Notes under the pieces: model-generated
The model's input: only the letters and a program-made list of their open reading frames with translations
Database searches by the model: none
What the model was told of the DNA's origin: nothing
Translations under genes and position numbers: made by a program
Assembly (NCBI GenBank): GCA_035610365.1
Contig: CM069432.1
Span: forward strand, 19,096,354 to 19,160,353
Length of the DNA stretch: 64,000 nt
Source of the DNA: Aquatica leii
Taxonomy: Eukaryota > Arthropoda > Insecta > Coleoptera > Lampyridae
Direction: 5' to 3'
Shown: piece after piece, positions 34,791 to 46,739 of the stretch
Layout: each line of letters opens with the position of its first letter
Position numbering within the stretch: position 1 is the stretch's first letter

Positions 34791-34836
34791 GCGGCTACAT
34801 GTTTCGACCTAACGGTCATCATCAGGCCTCTAAAAT
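34791..34836 (-). ncRNA. Hammerhead ribozyme-like motif (left arm, minus strand)
   Basis: It is the exact inverted counterpart of the motif at 35561-35606, read on the minus strand, with the same CTGATGA, GACC/GGTC stem and GAAAC. Confidence 0.55.
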
Positions 34837-35560
34837 TATCAATTAAAGTAAAATCACAACCTTAAAATTCTGAATAAATTTACAATTAATAAATAAATTA
34901 ATAAATTAAAATTGAACAGTTTCTGTCAAAATGACATAAATTAAACAAAATGACAATATAAATTAATCGCGAAAGGTATATAAAATAAATATTATTAACA
35001 AAAAAATTAAATAAATATAAAAAAAATAATTTCAATAAAAAATATTATTTAAGAAAAAGATAATCATTTTCAAAATTAACAATTTCATTTAAACATGCAT
35101 CTGGGTCTAAAAAAAAAATAATGTTGGTATTAATTTAAATAATAAATCTTCTTTCGCTAATCATATATTAGAATATAACCATTGTTTTGATTATAAAAGT
35201 AACTACAAAATTCTTCATATTTGCAATAAAAGTCTAAAATTAAATTTTTTGGAGATAAAAGAAATTGTTAAACATAAAAACTCAGACCCAGATGTATGTT
35301 TAAATGAAATTGTTAATTTTGAAAATGATTATCTTTTTCTTAAATAATATTTTTTATTGAAATTATTTTTTTTATATTTATAATATAATGATATTATTAT
35401 TTTATATACCTTTCGCGATTAATTTATATTGTCATTTTGTTTAATTTATATGTCATTTTGACAGAAACTGTTCAATTTTAATTTATTAATTTATTTATTA
35501 ATTGTAAGTTTATTCAGAATTTTAAGGTTGTGATTTTACTTTAATTGATAATTTTAGAGG

Positions 35561-35606
35561 CCTGATGATGACCGTTAGGTCGAAACATGTAGCCGCCAAT
35601 AATTAA
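35561..35606 (+). ncRNA. Type I minimal hammerhead ribozyme-like motif (right arm)
   Basis: The order is stem I strand GGC, CTGATGA, stem II GACC-GTTA-GGTC, GAAA, a very short stem III (ACATGT) with GTA as possible cleavage triplet, then the other stem I strand GCC. All three conserved core boxes of the hammerhead fold are present. Self-cleavage is not shown by sequence alone. Confidence 0.6.
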
Positions 35607-35659
35607 TAAATAAAAATCAGTTACGTATATGGGAAAGGCATTAAATCATTTAAAATTAC

Positions 35660-35923
35660 GTAGATTTCTATTTAATTTTGTATTGGTTTCTATGAGACAT
35701 TTTTGATAGAGAAAAGAGATGGGACAACGAAGATTTATAAATAAAAGACAAAATGATAAATTAATTAAAATAATGGATTTAGGTGCACGTTTGCTAATTT
35801 GAATAGAGAAACTATTATAATTGTTGAGTAATACAATCTAATAGTACATTATACACAAAAAACAAAATATCCGCGGATGAACTTTGTTGTTCTGGAACAA
35901 GTTCTTAGTGATAATAGAATTTT
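35660..35923. other. AT-rich spacer
   Basis: Nothing is recognised between the Penelope fold-back and the pogo-type remnant. Confidence 0.3.
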
Positions 35924-37370
35924 TTAATGCTCGAAGATAAAGTGAAAGAAGCTTAAGGAGTTTAAAAAATGTACATAGATAACAGGGTTGCTATACCTGC
36001 GCATTCTTGTTCGTTGCTGCCAGTATTTTCTGAACCAGATTTCTTCATTTATTTCTGTCTTGTGGCATAAATTTAACTTGTCCCCATGAGATATTCTGTA
36101 GTTTGAGGATTCTTTGAATACTGCTTTTCGTTTGTGGCACTTGCAGCATTGTAGCCAGTCCACACGCCCTTTGTAGTTTGTCCACAAGACTTTTTTTGAT
36201 GCTTGCGTCACTTTCTTCTGTTCTATTTTTTTAAAGACTGTTTGCCTTCTTATTGCTAAGTTTTTGTGAACCTGATGTTGATGGTGTCTGATTGTTAGGT
36301 GGTTTTTTTGGGATGTACCCAAAATGATCTGCAGTTAGAGATGAAAACAAATTATTCATGCCAGCTTCCACCTTTTCTCCAATCTTTAGCTAAAGCTTTG
36401 TCTTTTTGCAATAGTTCAATATGGTTTGTGCCCACCTTTCCTTGCTGAACTGCAACATTAGGCAACCTTTCAACTTTCTGTGGATTGCATGGGAAAAATC
36501 CGGTGGCTCCAAAGCCAGACATTAAGATTTGTTTGGCGTTGGGTTGAATCTGCGACCACCAGTTGTTCAGCAACAGAAAAAAATGTTCATTTGGAATAGA
36601 ATCGAAATAGCGGCTTTCTTTTCCCCACGTGTCTAAAATTGCTTGCCACGATCTCATCATAGGTGCAAAAACTGCTACGGCTAATGGCTGCATCAGGTGC
36701 GTCGCATTTGGTGGAGCGTGTTAAATAAATATCCTGCAATTCCAATGACGCTTGGGGCGAAATGATTACGGTGAGTCTTTTCCTTGGTTGTCTAGTCCGT
36801 TTAATGTGCGACACGGAAATTTAAGTAAACCAGATCTCAAAGAGATTGGCACCGAAACATTCACTTAGGCTAGACAGCCCTAATAGGCCCTCCGACATAC
36901 CAATTTTTGTAGAGGTTGGAGGCCTTATAAACAACCATGGGTGGTAAAAACAGTTCCGCACACCATAATACTGATCGCAATTCCTAGAAACAATGATCTT
37001 GATCAATAGAAGCGCGGGATCTTTTTATGTTGGATGCTATCCTCACAAACAAATTGTTCTTCTGGATAAATGACGCTACCATATCCTCCCTTAACAGATT
37101 CTCTTTTAAAACAGGAATAACAATACCGTTTTTGTTCAAAATTGGTTTTACTATTTGCTTGATATTGGCTTTAGTAAGCGGAAACAATCTGCAACATTGC
37201 CAAGGGTTCTTGCAATGTTGGCTTCTTTCTCCGCACTCAGAATGACCGTTAGGTTTTGTACGCTTACCAAACCATCTATGTATGTATGTATCAAAATCTT
37301 GTGCAGTTTTTCTAGCGTTCGACTTCTGGTAGTCACTCAATATCTCCTACATTGCCTTCCTGGCGACCAA
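35924..37370 (-). pseudogene. pogo-type DDE transposase, decayed
   Basis: Minus-strand pieces in several frames follow the order of pogo/Tigger-like transposases. The N-terminal DNA-binding part ends in VRIASNIKRSRASID (36984-37340). A DDE core piece with PPMVVYKASNLYKNW lies near 36900. The region QPLAVAVFAPMMRSWQ with a SGFGATGFFPCNP end is at 36352-36720, and a basic tail at 35924-36322. The intact enzyme would cut and paste a TIR element. Frameshifts and stops are frequent and terminal repeats were not found. Element D's 3' LTR lies 45 bp beyond its N-terminal end. Confidence 0.75.
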
Positions 37371-37414
37371 ATAGAACGGTTTTTCAAAATCGATCGTTGT
37401 GATCGTTCTATATA

Positions 37415-37687
37415 TGTATATAATATTTTTTTTATCTTTTATAATCAAAGACTTATTGCATTTCTCTAAAAATTAAAGTTTTTATTCAACAAATACATTT
37501 TATATCTACAACAAAAACTCACCTAAAAATTAAAGAAAAGAACATTTAAAGTCCTTATATCTTTCAACAACTTATATCTAGAATTAATCTTTCACAAAAT
37601 CTCGCAATCAGACAAATGTCAAAAAAAAAATTTTAGACCCGATGTATCCCATGAGCCTTGTACATGCATAAGGTGGTTTTCTTTACA
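37415..37687 (-). repeat. 3' LTR of element D
   Basis: 273 bp, TG...CA ends. It is matched by 42004-42279 and by the LTR of element E at 53030-53302. Confidence 0.85.
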
Positions 37688-37743
37688 GCTCCCCTCCCCA
37701 AAGATAGTAACAATTGCATGTATTAATGTATGTAATTGTTTAT

Positions 37744-38740
37744 CTACCAACATACACTGGAGATATTTTCGTAATGTGGTAGAAATTGGACTCTGATTGA
37801 ATTAGAAATCTTCTTCATGATTTTGTATGGTCCAATTCTCAGTTCATCCATTTTCTTCCTATTTAATCTATTCCCGTTTTCCACGTATACTTTGTCTCCC
37901 ACTTCCAATTTATGTTCTTCCCTATACCGGTCCAATATTTTTTTATTATAATGATGAGATTTTATTGTGTTCTCAGGAGCAATTTTCCTATCTCTTTCCA
38001 GATATTCTTTAATGCATCTTAATTTCAATTCAATTGGTAAAATATTCATATTTTCACCTTCCAAAAGATATTTTAGAGCAAATTTTGTAATTGCATGTTC
38101 CGTTTCATTGTATTTTTCTACACATTTATGTGCAATGGTAGTCCATGCTATTTTTTATCACTTTCATTTATCTTACATCTTATCTTAATAACTAAAGTTT
38201 GATTTAGTCTTTCATTAAGCCCATTCGAAAATGGTGAATCTACAGCAGTGAAAACTATTTTTGTTATCATTTTTCAAAAATTCTTTAAATCCTTTAGAAT
38301 TTATACTAGAGTATCGGTCCGTTAACACCATTTCAGTATTGTAATTTTGTGTTACACTTTCTATTAGTTTAATAAAACCATTGGAACTTTGATTTCTTGA
38401 TGTAAGAATATAAGCATACCTTGTAAAATGATCGACCAGAAGGTGTAAGTATTTCTTTGTCGACCGTGATCCTCCAAAGCCTCCAATGGTATCAATAGAC
38501 ATAATTTCAAATGGGCGTGTTGCTGGACCTAAATGTGACATTAAACCATATTTTGACTCCCACCTTAATTTGTTTTTTATACAAACTTTGCATTCATCGC
38601 AAATTTGTTTAATGTTTGCAATGATATTCTTCGCTGTGTAGAATGGCGTTATTTTATTTGTCATCTGTGTTCTTCCAATGTGGCAGTAAGTATCGTGGAC
38701 ACCTTTTAATAGAGTTTTGCTCAGTTCTTCTGATAATATA
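37744..38740 (-). pseudogene. Element D integrase, broken
   Basis: 38215-38664 contains the zinc-binding CDECKVCIKNK end and the integrase core (IDTIGGFGG, LTDRYSS). 37744-38064 is the C-terminal DNA-binding part, with VGDKVYVEN and GPYKIMKK. A frameshift separates them near 38200. Confidence 0.8.
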
Positions 38741-38999
38741 ATTTATTTTGTTCTCATCTTTTTATAGCAAATTTCATTTTCAAATGTAAGTTTTTCTTTT
38801 TCTAGGTCAAGATTTGTTTGTTGGTCATTTTTTATATCTTCTAGGTTTATTAAATTTCCAACTTTTTAAAAATCTTCAGTATTGTCATCAGGTTCTAGAA
38901 CTGGGTTTCTGCTTAAACAGTCTGCTTCTTGGTTTAATTTTCCTAGGTTATATTTAATTTTAAAATTATATTGGGATAAATAATATGTCAAATCTCCTA

Positions 39000-40300
39000 G
39001 TATTTGTCAGTTCTAGCCTTGATGTTCATATTTTCCAATGGTTTATGATCTGAATATACGATAAATTCTTTTCCCATAAGCCAGTGCTGCTAATACTTCA
39101 CAGCTTCTTATATTGCTTGATATTCTATATATATTGCTTTCTTCTTTTTTTTGAGCTTCAGTTAACTTTTTTGAAAAATAAGCAGCTGGCGTACTGTTTC
39201 CATTTTTATCTTCTTGTTTTAACACCGCTCCCATTCCTTTGATACTAGCATCCGTGTAAATCATTATTGGTAATTCGGGGTCAAAAATATTCATAATTGG
39301 TTCTGAACATAGCAATACTTTTATTTTATCAAATGATTCCTGACATTCTGCGGACCATATGAATTTCACAGCTTTCCGTAATAAATTGTGTAAAGGATCC
39401 AGAACAATTGCACTGTGTGGTACAAATTTATGATAAAAATTTACTTTACCTAGAAATTGTCGTATATTTTTCTTTGTTTTTGGAAGTGGAAAGTTTTTGA
39501 CAGCGGTTAAATAATCTTTCAAAGGTCTGATTGAATTGTTTTCAGTTATGTGACCTAAATATTTGGCGTGATTACTTGCAAAAGAACATTTCGAAAATTT
39601 AATTCTAGTCACGATAGATGTAATAAATCCTCTTTAAAAGTTTTCGAAAAAATTAAGATGTCATCTATAAAATTTACCGCAAAACTAGAAAGTTTGTACT
39701 TTCTAATGATGTTTCCCAATATTCTTTAAAATATACCTGGAGCAGTCTTTAATCCAAATGGTAGGCACATCCATTGGAAATGGCCTTCCTGTGTAACAAA
39801 TGCGGTTTTGTATCTATTTTGAATCTTTAAAGCAATTGATCAAAATGCTGAATTTATGTCCAAAGTAGAAAAATATTTACAGTTTACAGTTTTTATCATT
39901 AAATCTTCAATCAACGGAAAAGGTTGTGATTGTGGGACGACAATTTTGTTCAATTCTCTGAAATCTATACACAGTCTTCTTTTTCTTTCATCTTCTTTTT
40001 TATATGCTAGAGTTACTGGAACAGCAAATGGGCTATAAGAATCCTCAATCAAATTTTTATTTAATAGTTTTGATATTTTATTTTCTATTTCTTTTTTATC
40101 TTTAGGTGTGCATCTGTATGGACGTTTGTAACAATATTTATCTATCATCAAGTCAATGTGAGCTTCATAATCTCGTACAGTACCGATGTCATATTTATCT
40201 TTCGCAAAGATCCGATTGTATTTTTCTATCAACTTATCAATTTCTGATTGTTGGTATAAATCTAAATTGTTTACTAATGTTTCAAATCTATCTGAGTTTA
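39000..40300 (-). pseudogene. Element D reverse transcriptase and RNase H, broken
   Basis: 39840-40232 is the RT fingers part (RRLCIDFRELNKIV, FSTLDINSAF). The palm box near 39665 reads FIDD instead of the common YLDD. 39043-39612 holds the RT thumb, the LGKVNFYHKFVP motif, and RNase H (IYTDASIKGMG). Stops and frameshifts lie between and after them. Confidence 0.85.
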
Positions 40301-40739
40301 TACGTTAATTGAAATTTATTTCACATTTACTCATGGTTTTAGTATCTTGTTTTAATACCTCAAAGTTTAATAAAAATCCTTCTTTATTTTAGTCACCTAG
40401 TACATCAGGAATTTTGACACTTATTATCTTTGATTTATCATTTTTTTAATATTTTTCGTTTTTCATATCCTCTTTAATTGAGGTTGCCGTCTTTTCTTTC
40501 AGATTGTTACATTGTATGATCTTCAATTCTTCATTTTGCATTAATTTGAAGTTTTTGATGCAATCCAACCCGATTAGAAAATCATAGTTAAAGTTTTCAT
40601 TATCTACTACAAAAACATCTATATTTCTTACAATATTGTAAACTTTAATTTTTTATGTTACCATACCTTTTGTTTTTTTCTCACCATTAATAGTTTTCAA
40701 GTTAAGTTTTTTTTATATTATTTGTATTTTCTTTTGGCT

Positions 40740-41000
40740 GTATCTTCAATAACTTAGCATTTATTAATGACACAATTGAACCTGAATCATAAATTCCCGA
40801 AACATTTAAAATATCATTTAATATTAACTTTACTGTTATTAATGGTGGCATCTCTAGTTTTTTGGATTCTCCTCGTTCAGCTCAATTTCCAATTCTGAAT
40901 TATTTACAGTTTTTAAAACTGTTTTTTTTATTTTTCTCTTTAAACCAGCAATTCTTCTCTGGATGGTAACGTATCCCTCTTTTCTCGCAGACACAGATTT
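40740..41000 (-). pseudogene. Element D protease fragment and gag end
   Basis: Near 40760-40850 the minus strand reads a retroviral-type aspartic protease start, SGIYDSGSIVSLINAKLL, where DSG replaces the usual DTG. The gag end, with a possible Cys-rich box (CQICVCEKRG-like), lies just upstream near 40960-41000. Confidence 0.65.
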
Positions 41001-41022
41001 GGCATGGTTTTTTTCTCAATTT

Positions 41023-41990
41023 TTATTGATCTATTGTCAGAATATATATTATTTTTTTATCATATTTATTTTTCCCGACAAAATGTTCTAATGTACCTAA
41101 TTCGTTGTAAAGATCTTCCGTTCCTTGTAAAATTTTTCTGTTAATTTTATCAGCCACATAATTAGGTAAGCCAAATGCTATAAGGTCTAAGAGTGTCCCA
41201 GTATCAATTGATTTTCTTACTTCCAATAACAATTTTTCTTTTTTTAAAGCATACTCCAGTAACGAACCTGCTTGATATTTAAAAGCTAGAGCATGTCTAA
41301 TGCGCCACCATCCTTTGTTTGCAAACGTCTAACAAAAAGTTTTCTCCCATTTGTTCCACTCTGATTCCACTGCAAGTTTTATTAACATGCAGCTGTACCA
41401 ATCTATGCTAGAGTATTCCAAAACATTTTTTAGCATTTCAATTTTCTTATCTTCATTGAGTTGGAAACGTTCACATTCATTATTAAAATCTCTAATCCAC
41501 TCGTAAGCGTTTGAGTACCTACCATTGAATTTCACAATCATAAAATTCTTTGAAATTTTCCCTAGATTTTGAGTTTTAGATTTTATTTGTTTATCTTCAA
41601 GCAACTTCATTAACAATATTTCAAACGATTTATTTAAACCACTAGGTATAGATTTAACACTATTTGTTTCTGCTAAAATTTCTTCCAAGTAAAAATCGTT
41701 AAATGTAGGTTTTGTTCTTCATCCAAATATATTTTTGATATGTTATCGGTCAGAGTTATCCATATTTTCCTTGATTGATATCTTTTATTTAATGATTTTC
41801 TTACTTTGACACAGTTTTGAGTATTTGTAATACATTGATGCAAGTTTTGCAGGTTGGAACTCGACTGGTATTCCATAAATCTTTCCGTTAGGTGTAGCTA
41901 TCGAGTTTATGCATATGGTGTTTGAATTTCCATCTGCTGTTGGTTTCGAAACAAAATGAAATCTTAATCTTTCCATTTTTCGTAAAATAT
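41023..41990 (-). pseudogene. Element D gag, broken
   Basis: 41329-41688 and 41023-41232 match gag of element E (NAYEWIRDFNNECERF, SIDWYSCMLIKL). The N-terminal part is frameshifted at 41673-41976. This gag has no obvious relation to that of the 27-34 kb family. Confidence 0.75.
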
Positions 41991-42003
41991 TTGCAGAAAA
42001 TGT

Positions 42004-42279
42004 TGTTTTATAATATTATTTTTATCTTTTATAATCAAAGACTTAATTGCTTTTCTCTAAAAATTAAAGTTTTTATTCAACAAATTCATTTTATATCAAC
42101 AACAAAAACTCACCTAAAAATTAAAGAAAACAACATTTAAAGTTCTTATATCTTTCAACAACTTATATCTAGAATTAATTTTTTCAAAAAATCTCATAAT
42201 TAGACAAATGTCAAAAAAAAAACTTTAGTCCCGATGTATCTCATGAGCCTTGTACATTGATAAGGTGGTTTTCTTTACA
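42004..42279 (-). repeat. 5' LTR of element D
   Basis: 276 bp. Its outer end lies 315 bp upstream of the ATG of DUF1397 gene 2, so LTR control signals lie close to that gene's promoter, though in opposite orientation. Confidence 0.85.
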
Positions 42280-42593
42280 TGTATACTGAACAAAAATAAA
42301 AATGTAAATACTAAAACGGAGTATTTTACTTTAGAAAATACGCTTGAATTACATTTTTTCAGAAAACATTAGTTAAAAGGAAGCGTAGATTTGCATTTAC
42401 TATCGTTGAATCATAAAATAAATTTTAATATAATAGTGTACGTAGTAGATTACTTAAAAAATAGGATTTTACTAAATATGGGAAATTCTAGTAGACCAAC
42501 AGGAAAAGTAAACGATAACATAACTTAATATAAGCACGTAGGTTTCAGTACCGATTTCGCATTAGTATCGTTTAGGCGTGTGCACCAGTAGCA

Positions 42594-43539
42594 ATGTATT
42601 CTGAAATAATTTTTGTAATTGCTTTAGGTAAGTACAATTTTTTTCTAATTTATAGATGGGTAAATAAATAGTGCGTTATTTAGTAGCTACAGTGCACTCG
42701 CAAATGCTTGTCAATAACGGACTACCTCCTGGGTTACAAGAAAAATTACAGAAGTTTTCTATTATTTATCTAGAAAAATGCGGAAAAAATTTAAACGAAA
42801 ATGAACGCAAAAATCTGAATGTAAGTAACTTAAATAAACTTTTATATTATAATTCAAAAATTTTTACGATTTTCAGACGGCTTTAACTAGCTCGTCCATG
42901 TGTGTTAGTATACAGTCATCCTCAGCACTGACAACCCAAGATTTCTGTAACACTTACGGTAAGCAGTTTATAAACTGCTTGAAGAATTTTGCAGATGCTG
43001 GTAAAGGATGCTTAGACAAAAACGAAAAATACCTGCCCGATTTTATCCTTAATGGACAATCGCGTGTTTTGGACAAGTTTTGCAAAGGAAACTCTGCAGG
43101 TGGGTACATAAACCATCTGTTGATACTTTTCTCATACCGATTTTATAGATCACATCACAAAAATTATGAACAGCAAGTGTAAAAAACCGTTAGAACAAGC
43201 ATTAAATAACGATTTCTTGGAAGTTTGTGTTCCAAAACTAAAAATAATTGCCAATTTAGATAAAAAAGACTATTCTCTAAATCAACACGATGTTTGCAGG
43301 TAAGTCAATTTCTAGATACAAAATAGTGTGTACTAATGAATTGTTTTAGTGACTTAAAAACCGCGCAAGAATGTGTAGTTAATAGTATTAAAACAAATTG
43401 CGAAGTTGCCAAAGCGGACTTAGATTTTATAAGCTCCATATTTCAGGAATATCGAGCGCAATGTAATTTTTCAAACATCAACGCTGCCAGTTTCGTTCTT
43501 TTAGCAGTAGTATTTTTACTTTTAAGGTTTTTCCATTAA
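42594..43539 (+). CDS. 27 kDa hemolymph glycoprotein-like (DUF1397) protein 2
   Basis: Five exons, 42594-42627, 42684-42820, 42877-43099, 43149-43299 and 43350-43539, all with GT-AG introns, giving 244 residues. The signal peptide MYSEIIFVIALVATVHS is split by intron 1. Twelve cysteines are present, two of them in the CLKNFADAGKGCLDKNEKY block that is shared with gene 3. The C-terminal ~20 residues (FVLLAVVFLLLRFFH) are hydrophobic after a small-residue patch, fitting a GPI signal. The AATAAA at 43646-43651 is the likely poly-A site. The 50 bp before the ATG resemble those of gene 3 (AGTACCGATTT), so the promoter was copied too. No frame damage is seen. Its nearest relative here is gene 3. 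Confidence 0.87.
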
Positions 43540-45319
43540 AGCTGTTGTATAAATTATTTAAAACAATTTTTTTTAAATCATTGTAGTTATGATGTAATTA
43601 TTGAAAATTTTATCTGTGAGACATAGAATTAGGTAACAAAGTGATAATAAAAAAAACATGATAAGCTTCGACCAAAACGCATACTATCAAACCACACAAA
43701 AGGAAAAAGCTTATCATTTGCAAAAACTTTTTGCGATTATTAAAAACTACGTCAATACCGGAATTGTATATTTTTATGTAATAACATGTAGTAGCTTTAT
43801 TAAGTATTTAATTTAAATGTTATCCAAAAATTATATTTTTTGTTAAGAACTAGCAGTAGTGATAGCAGACATAAAACAAATTTCTTATGAAAAACTACCC
43901 GTGGGATGAGCTACCTATCGGGCGCGTCTCTAGAAGAGTAGATAGGGTGTCACGGTACGCAACTTTACTAGCTAAGCCGGGACAACCCTGTTTAATGATT
44001 ATAAGTGACTTTTGGCTTAGAGCGTAATTCGTATTGAAAACCAGATTAAAAAAAAAACAGTAAAACTTTGTAAACTTGTTACTAGGAAAAATAAAAAACT
44101 TCGCATTTTTACGTCTTTGTTTAGCATAGGTATTCTAAAAATAAAATTTGGAAGACGAAAATCGCGAGCGGAAGACATAACAATGATTAAATAAAACCTA
44201 TTGGATTAAAGGTGCATTGTAAGCTGATGATTCCGCAGCTTCAATGATGAAGTAATAAAACTTTCGAATTGTAACATAATCTAGGCACAGAAATGTTTCA
44301 TTTAAACGACGATGATATAGTACACGCCGCTTAATAGAATCACATTGGGACTTGGAGTTTTTGGTAACAATAACTGAATGATAAATGATAACAAAATCCA
44401 ATATTCGAAAAAAAACATGTTGATTGGTTAAAAGGAGTAAATACATGCACCTTGCGTCTAATTAATTTAGAAGGTGGAATTATAGCAGCAAAAATAAATA
44501 CAAAATAATGTTAACAAATTGTTATTCTAAAGATCTGCACATTCTTTTCAAGTACACTAAAAATACAAAGTAACTCGAAGATAACGTCTTAACAGATGAT
44601 TAAATAAGATCATGTTACGTAGGTTAGTTAAAACACGTACTTGAGAAAAATAAAGCTAAATTTGCAAAACTGTTTTTAATCATTCTTGTTATTGGTACAC
44701 AGATAATTTTTAATTACGTAGCAAAAATTCCGCTGACTAATTTTTGGGAGCTTATTATATTGTTGCAAAATATTATTTTTTTTAGTGGATTGACGCTCGG
44801 TGCATGCTAAATTTTGACAGCACATAGTTGCCACACCAACGATAAATAATAATCAGACCATATAAATTTACAGAGAAAAAGAGGTTCGATATCAATTTTC
44901 ATTTTAAGTGAATTCACATACACCAAATAAACTTCGATTTAAAAAAATCATACAAAATAAGTTATTGGTCATGAGAAGAAAGTTGATAGAAAAGCGAAAT
45001 TATGATTACCATAAACGATGTTTTTTCTATGTAGTAACACTCGTCTGACTCGTTCTTTTTTTTATACTTTCACTATAAGTTATCATGAGCACTATAAGTA
45101 ATTTTAGTGTATAATAAAAACAAACTAAAACGTGTTTTTTTCATTATGGGTTTTATTTCTTGCAACTTTTCCTTGTGTGTCGTAATTTTTTTTTCATTTT
45201 GAAAGATTTTGGTACTGTACATCAAGTTCTAGCAGTTATAGCAAAACATTTTGTATTCTAAACAGTTGCTAGTGAGAAGCAGAGTTTGAATCGGAGCAAG
45301 AACCAGAAATAGAAACCAG
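43540..45319. other. Downstream spacer without recognised genes
   Basis: Contains the 3' UTR of DUF1397 gene 2. A more GC-rich patch near 43890-44000 stands out but I could not assign it (no A/B-box pair typical of a tRNA-derived SINE). The 82-codon minus-strand frame at 44198-44446 is unsupported. Confidence 0.4.
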
Positions 45320-45890
45320 AAACTTATCGAGGCACTTGAGATTTGACAATAAAAACAGTCGACCTATGAGGCAAATAACAGGCAAGTTGGCAGCAATTCA
45401 AAATCTGGTTGAAATATTTCTTTCCGACTGCAAAGAAAATTACATAACATCGAAATTTATTACTTTTGATGAAAATGTTATCGGGGTTTTGAAGCAAATG
45501 TAGTTTTTGGCAATACGACATAAAAATATTTCCATTAGTTGATGTTAAGACCTGAAAGTTTATGTGGGAAATCAAAACCCTTGCAACTTTTTGTGCAGAG
45601 AATACACCAGAAACAATTGGTTACCGTCTTGTAGAAACCATAGCCAATATTGGAAGAAACGTCAGCATGGTTTATCAATTTACCTTTATTTAAAAGCTTG
45701 TTGGAGAGAAGAATGTCAATAGTAAATAAATAATAATAAAAACAAACGAGAACTACCAGCAGATTTGTAGCATGTGTTAGACCAGAGGGCTCCAGTTGGT
45801 TTCCTACCTTCCACGAAAAGAAAACCATATTCTTAGATAAAGTAACGAGCAAACCAAAAATTGTAATGATGCACAAAACGTAACAGTCAT
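45320..45890 (+). pseudogene. piggyBac-type transposase fragment
   Basis: The + strand, in broken frames, shows the order typical of piggyBac transposases: LRFDNKNSRPMRQ, KLAAIQNLVEIF, then TFDENVIGV (an Asp-containing block), the DLKVYVGNQNP motif and IANIGRNVSM. NK-rich and SSTKRKPYS-like scraps follow. The enzyme would cut at TTAA sites, but here several stops break it and no terminal repeats were found. Confidence 0.7.
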
Positions 45891-46739
45891 TTTTTTAATT
45901 AAATACTGCAAATTGAATTTTAAAAAAATCACTGAAATGCGACGTTTTTTTTTTAACTTTTACTAGGCTTGCTTTGAGATGATCTCAAAAGACGCGCAAC
46001 AGCTCAAAAAGTGTTACGATAGTTAAATTTTTCTCAAATATGTTTAAATCAAAGCTCTCAAACTATGTAAGTGTATCAACCATATACCGTTATACTTTTT
46101 CAAATTATGATGAAGTCACAAAGTCGTTATGTTCACTTATAACTAATATTAATAGTTACCAATTTCAAACAGATGGCATAAGATGTACCAAAATATTGTC
46201 AAAAGGGATAACTTTGGTCTTATTTTGCATTGGTAGTTACTAAAAAATTGGTAAACAATATTGACCACCTTGTAACCAAAAATTATTAGTGGGTGTTATG
46301 CCCAAGTCAGGTAGGTTTTATGGCCAGTGGGCGTTTTGTCCATGTTCCTTGTCCAACAGTTGAAGACCCTTTGCGTTAACGTGGTGGTGAAGCTTAGTTT
46401 TGTACTGTGCAGAAAACCTATTAATTTCTACCCACAAGCCATAATGGTTTTAAGATCTTCTTGTAAGTTAATAGAGATTGAAAGTTTTGAGTTTCTTACA
46501 ATCAGCAATTAGTGTTGTCTAAGTTTAGTTAATTGCCTTCATACAGCCGCCACATGTGATAATCCTCTTTCCATAACAAAATTCTCAAATATTAAAAGGG
46601 GTATAGCTATGGCAGCTTATTGCTTACGTTTTATTGATATCTGTCGCAATCCACGTTGTTCAAGACGATTTGGGTCCATATCTTTTGAGGAGTTCAAGAG
46701 TCTACTAATAATATTATAAAAATCTCTCTAATGGAACCT
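45891..46739. other. Spacer without recognised genes
   Basis: AT-rich. The reading frames near 46040-46512 match no known family. Confidence 0.4.

Larger units (their letters stand above)
34725..35657 (+). mobile_element. Penelope-like fold-back element with hammerhead-type motifs
   Basis: Left arm 34725-35110 and right arm 35283-35657 are inverted copies, with a ~170-bp loop. On the + strand, from the loop to 35346, a frame ends in a typical Penelope C-terminus (SSFANHILEYNH, then NSDPDVCLNEIVNF). So this is the 3' end of a Penelope element joined to an inverted copy of its own end. Each arm carries CTGATGA, a 4-bp stem with a GTTA loop (GACC/GGTC), and GAAAC, as in the minimal hammerhead ribozymes known in Penelope terminal repeats. 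The + strand copy starts near 35564. The RT and most of the endonuclease are missing. Confidence 0.8.
37415..42279 (-). mobile_element. Ty3/gypsy element D, decayed, with both LTRs
   Basis: 3' LTR 37415-37687 and 5' LTR 42004-42279, differing at about 15 positions. The PPT (minus-strand CTTTGGGGAGGGGAGC) lies at 37688-37703 against the 3' LTR. The coding parts are those of the + strand element E at 53030. No perfect target duplication is visible (TATA against TGTA). The gag start lies near 41980. Confidence 0.9.

Noticed and set aside
43890-44000. GC-richer patch considered as a tRNA or SINE
   Set aside because: No tRNA fold and no clear A/B boxes could be drawn.
45324-45876. Two minus-strand frames of 83 and 113 codons
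   Set aside because: The plus strand carries the piggyBac-type match; these are shadows.
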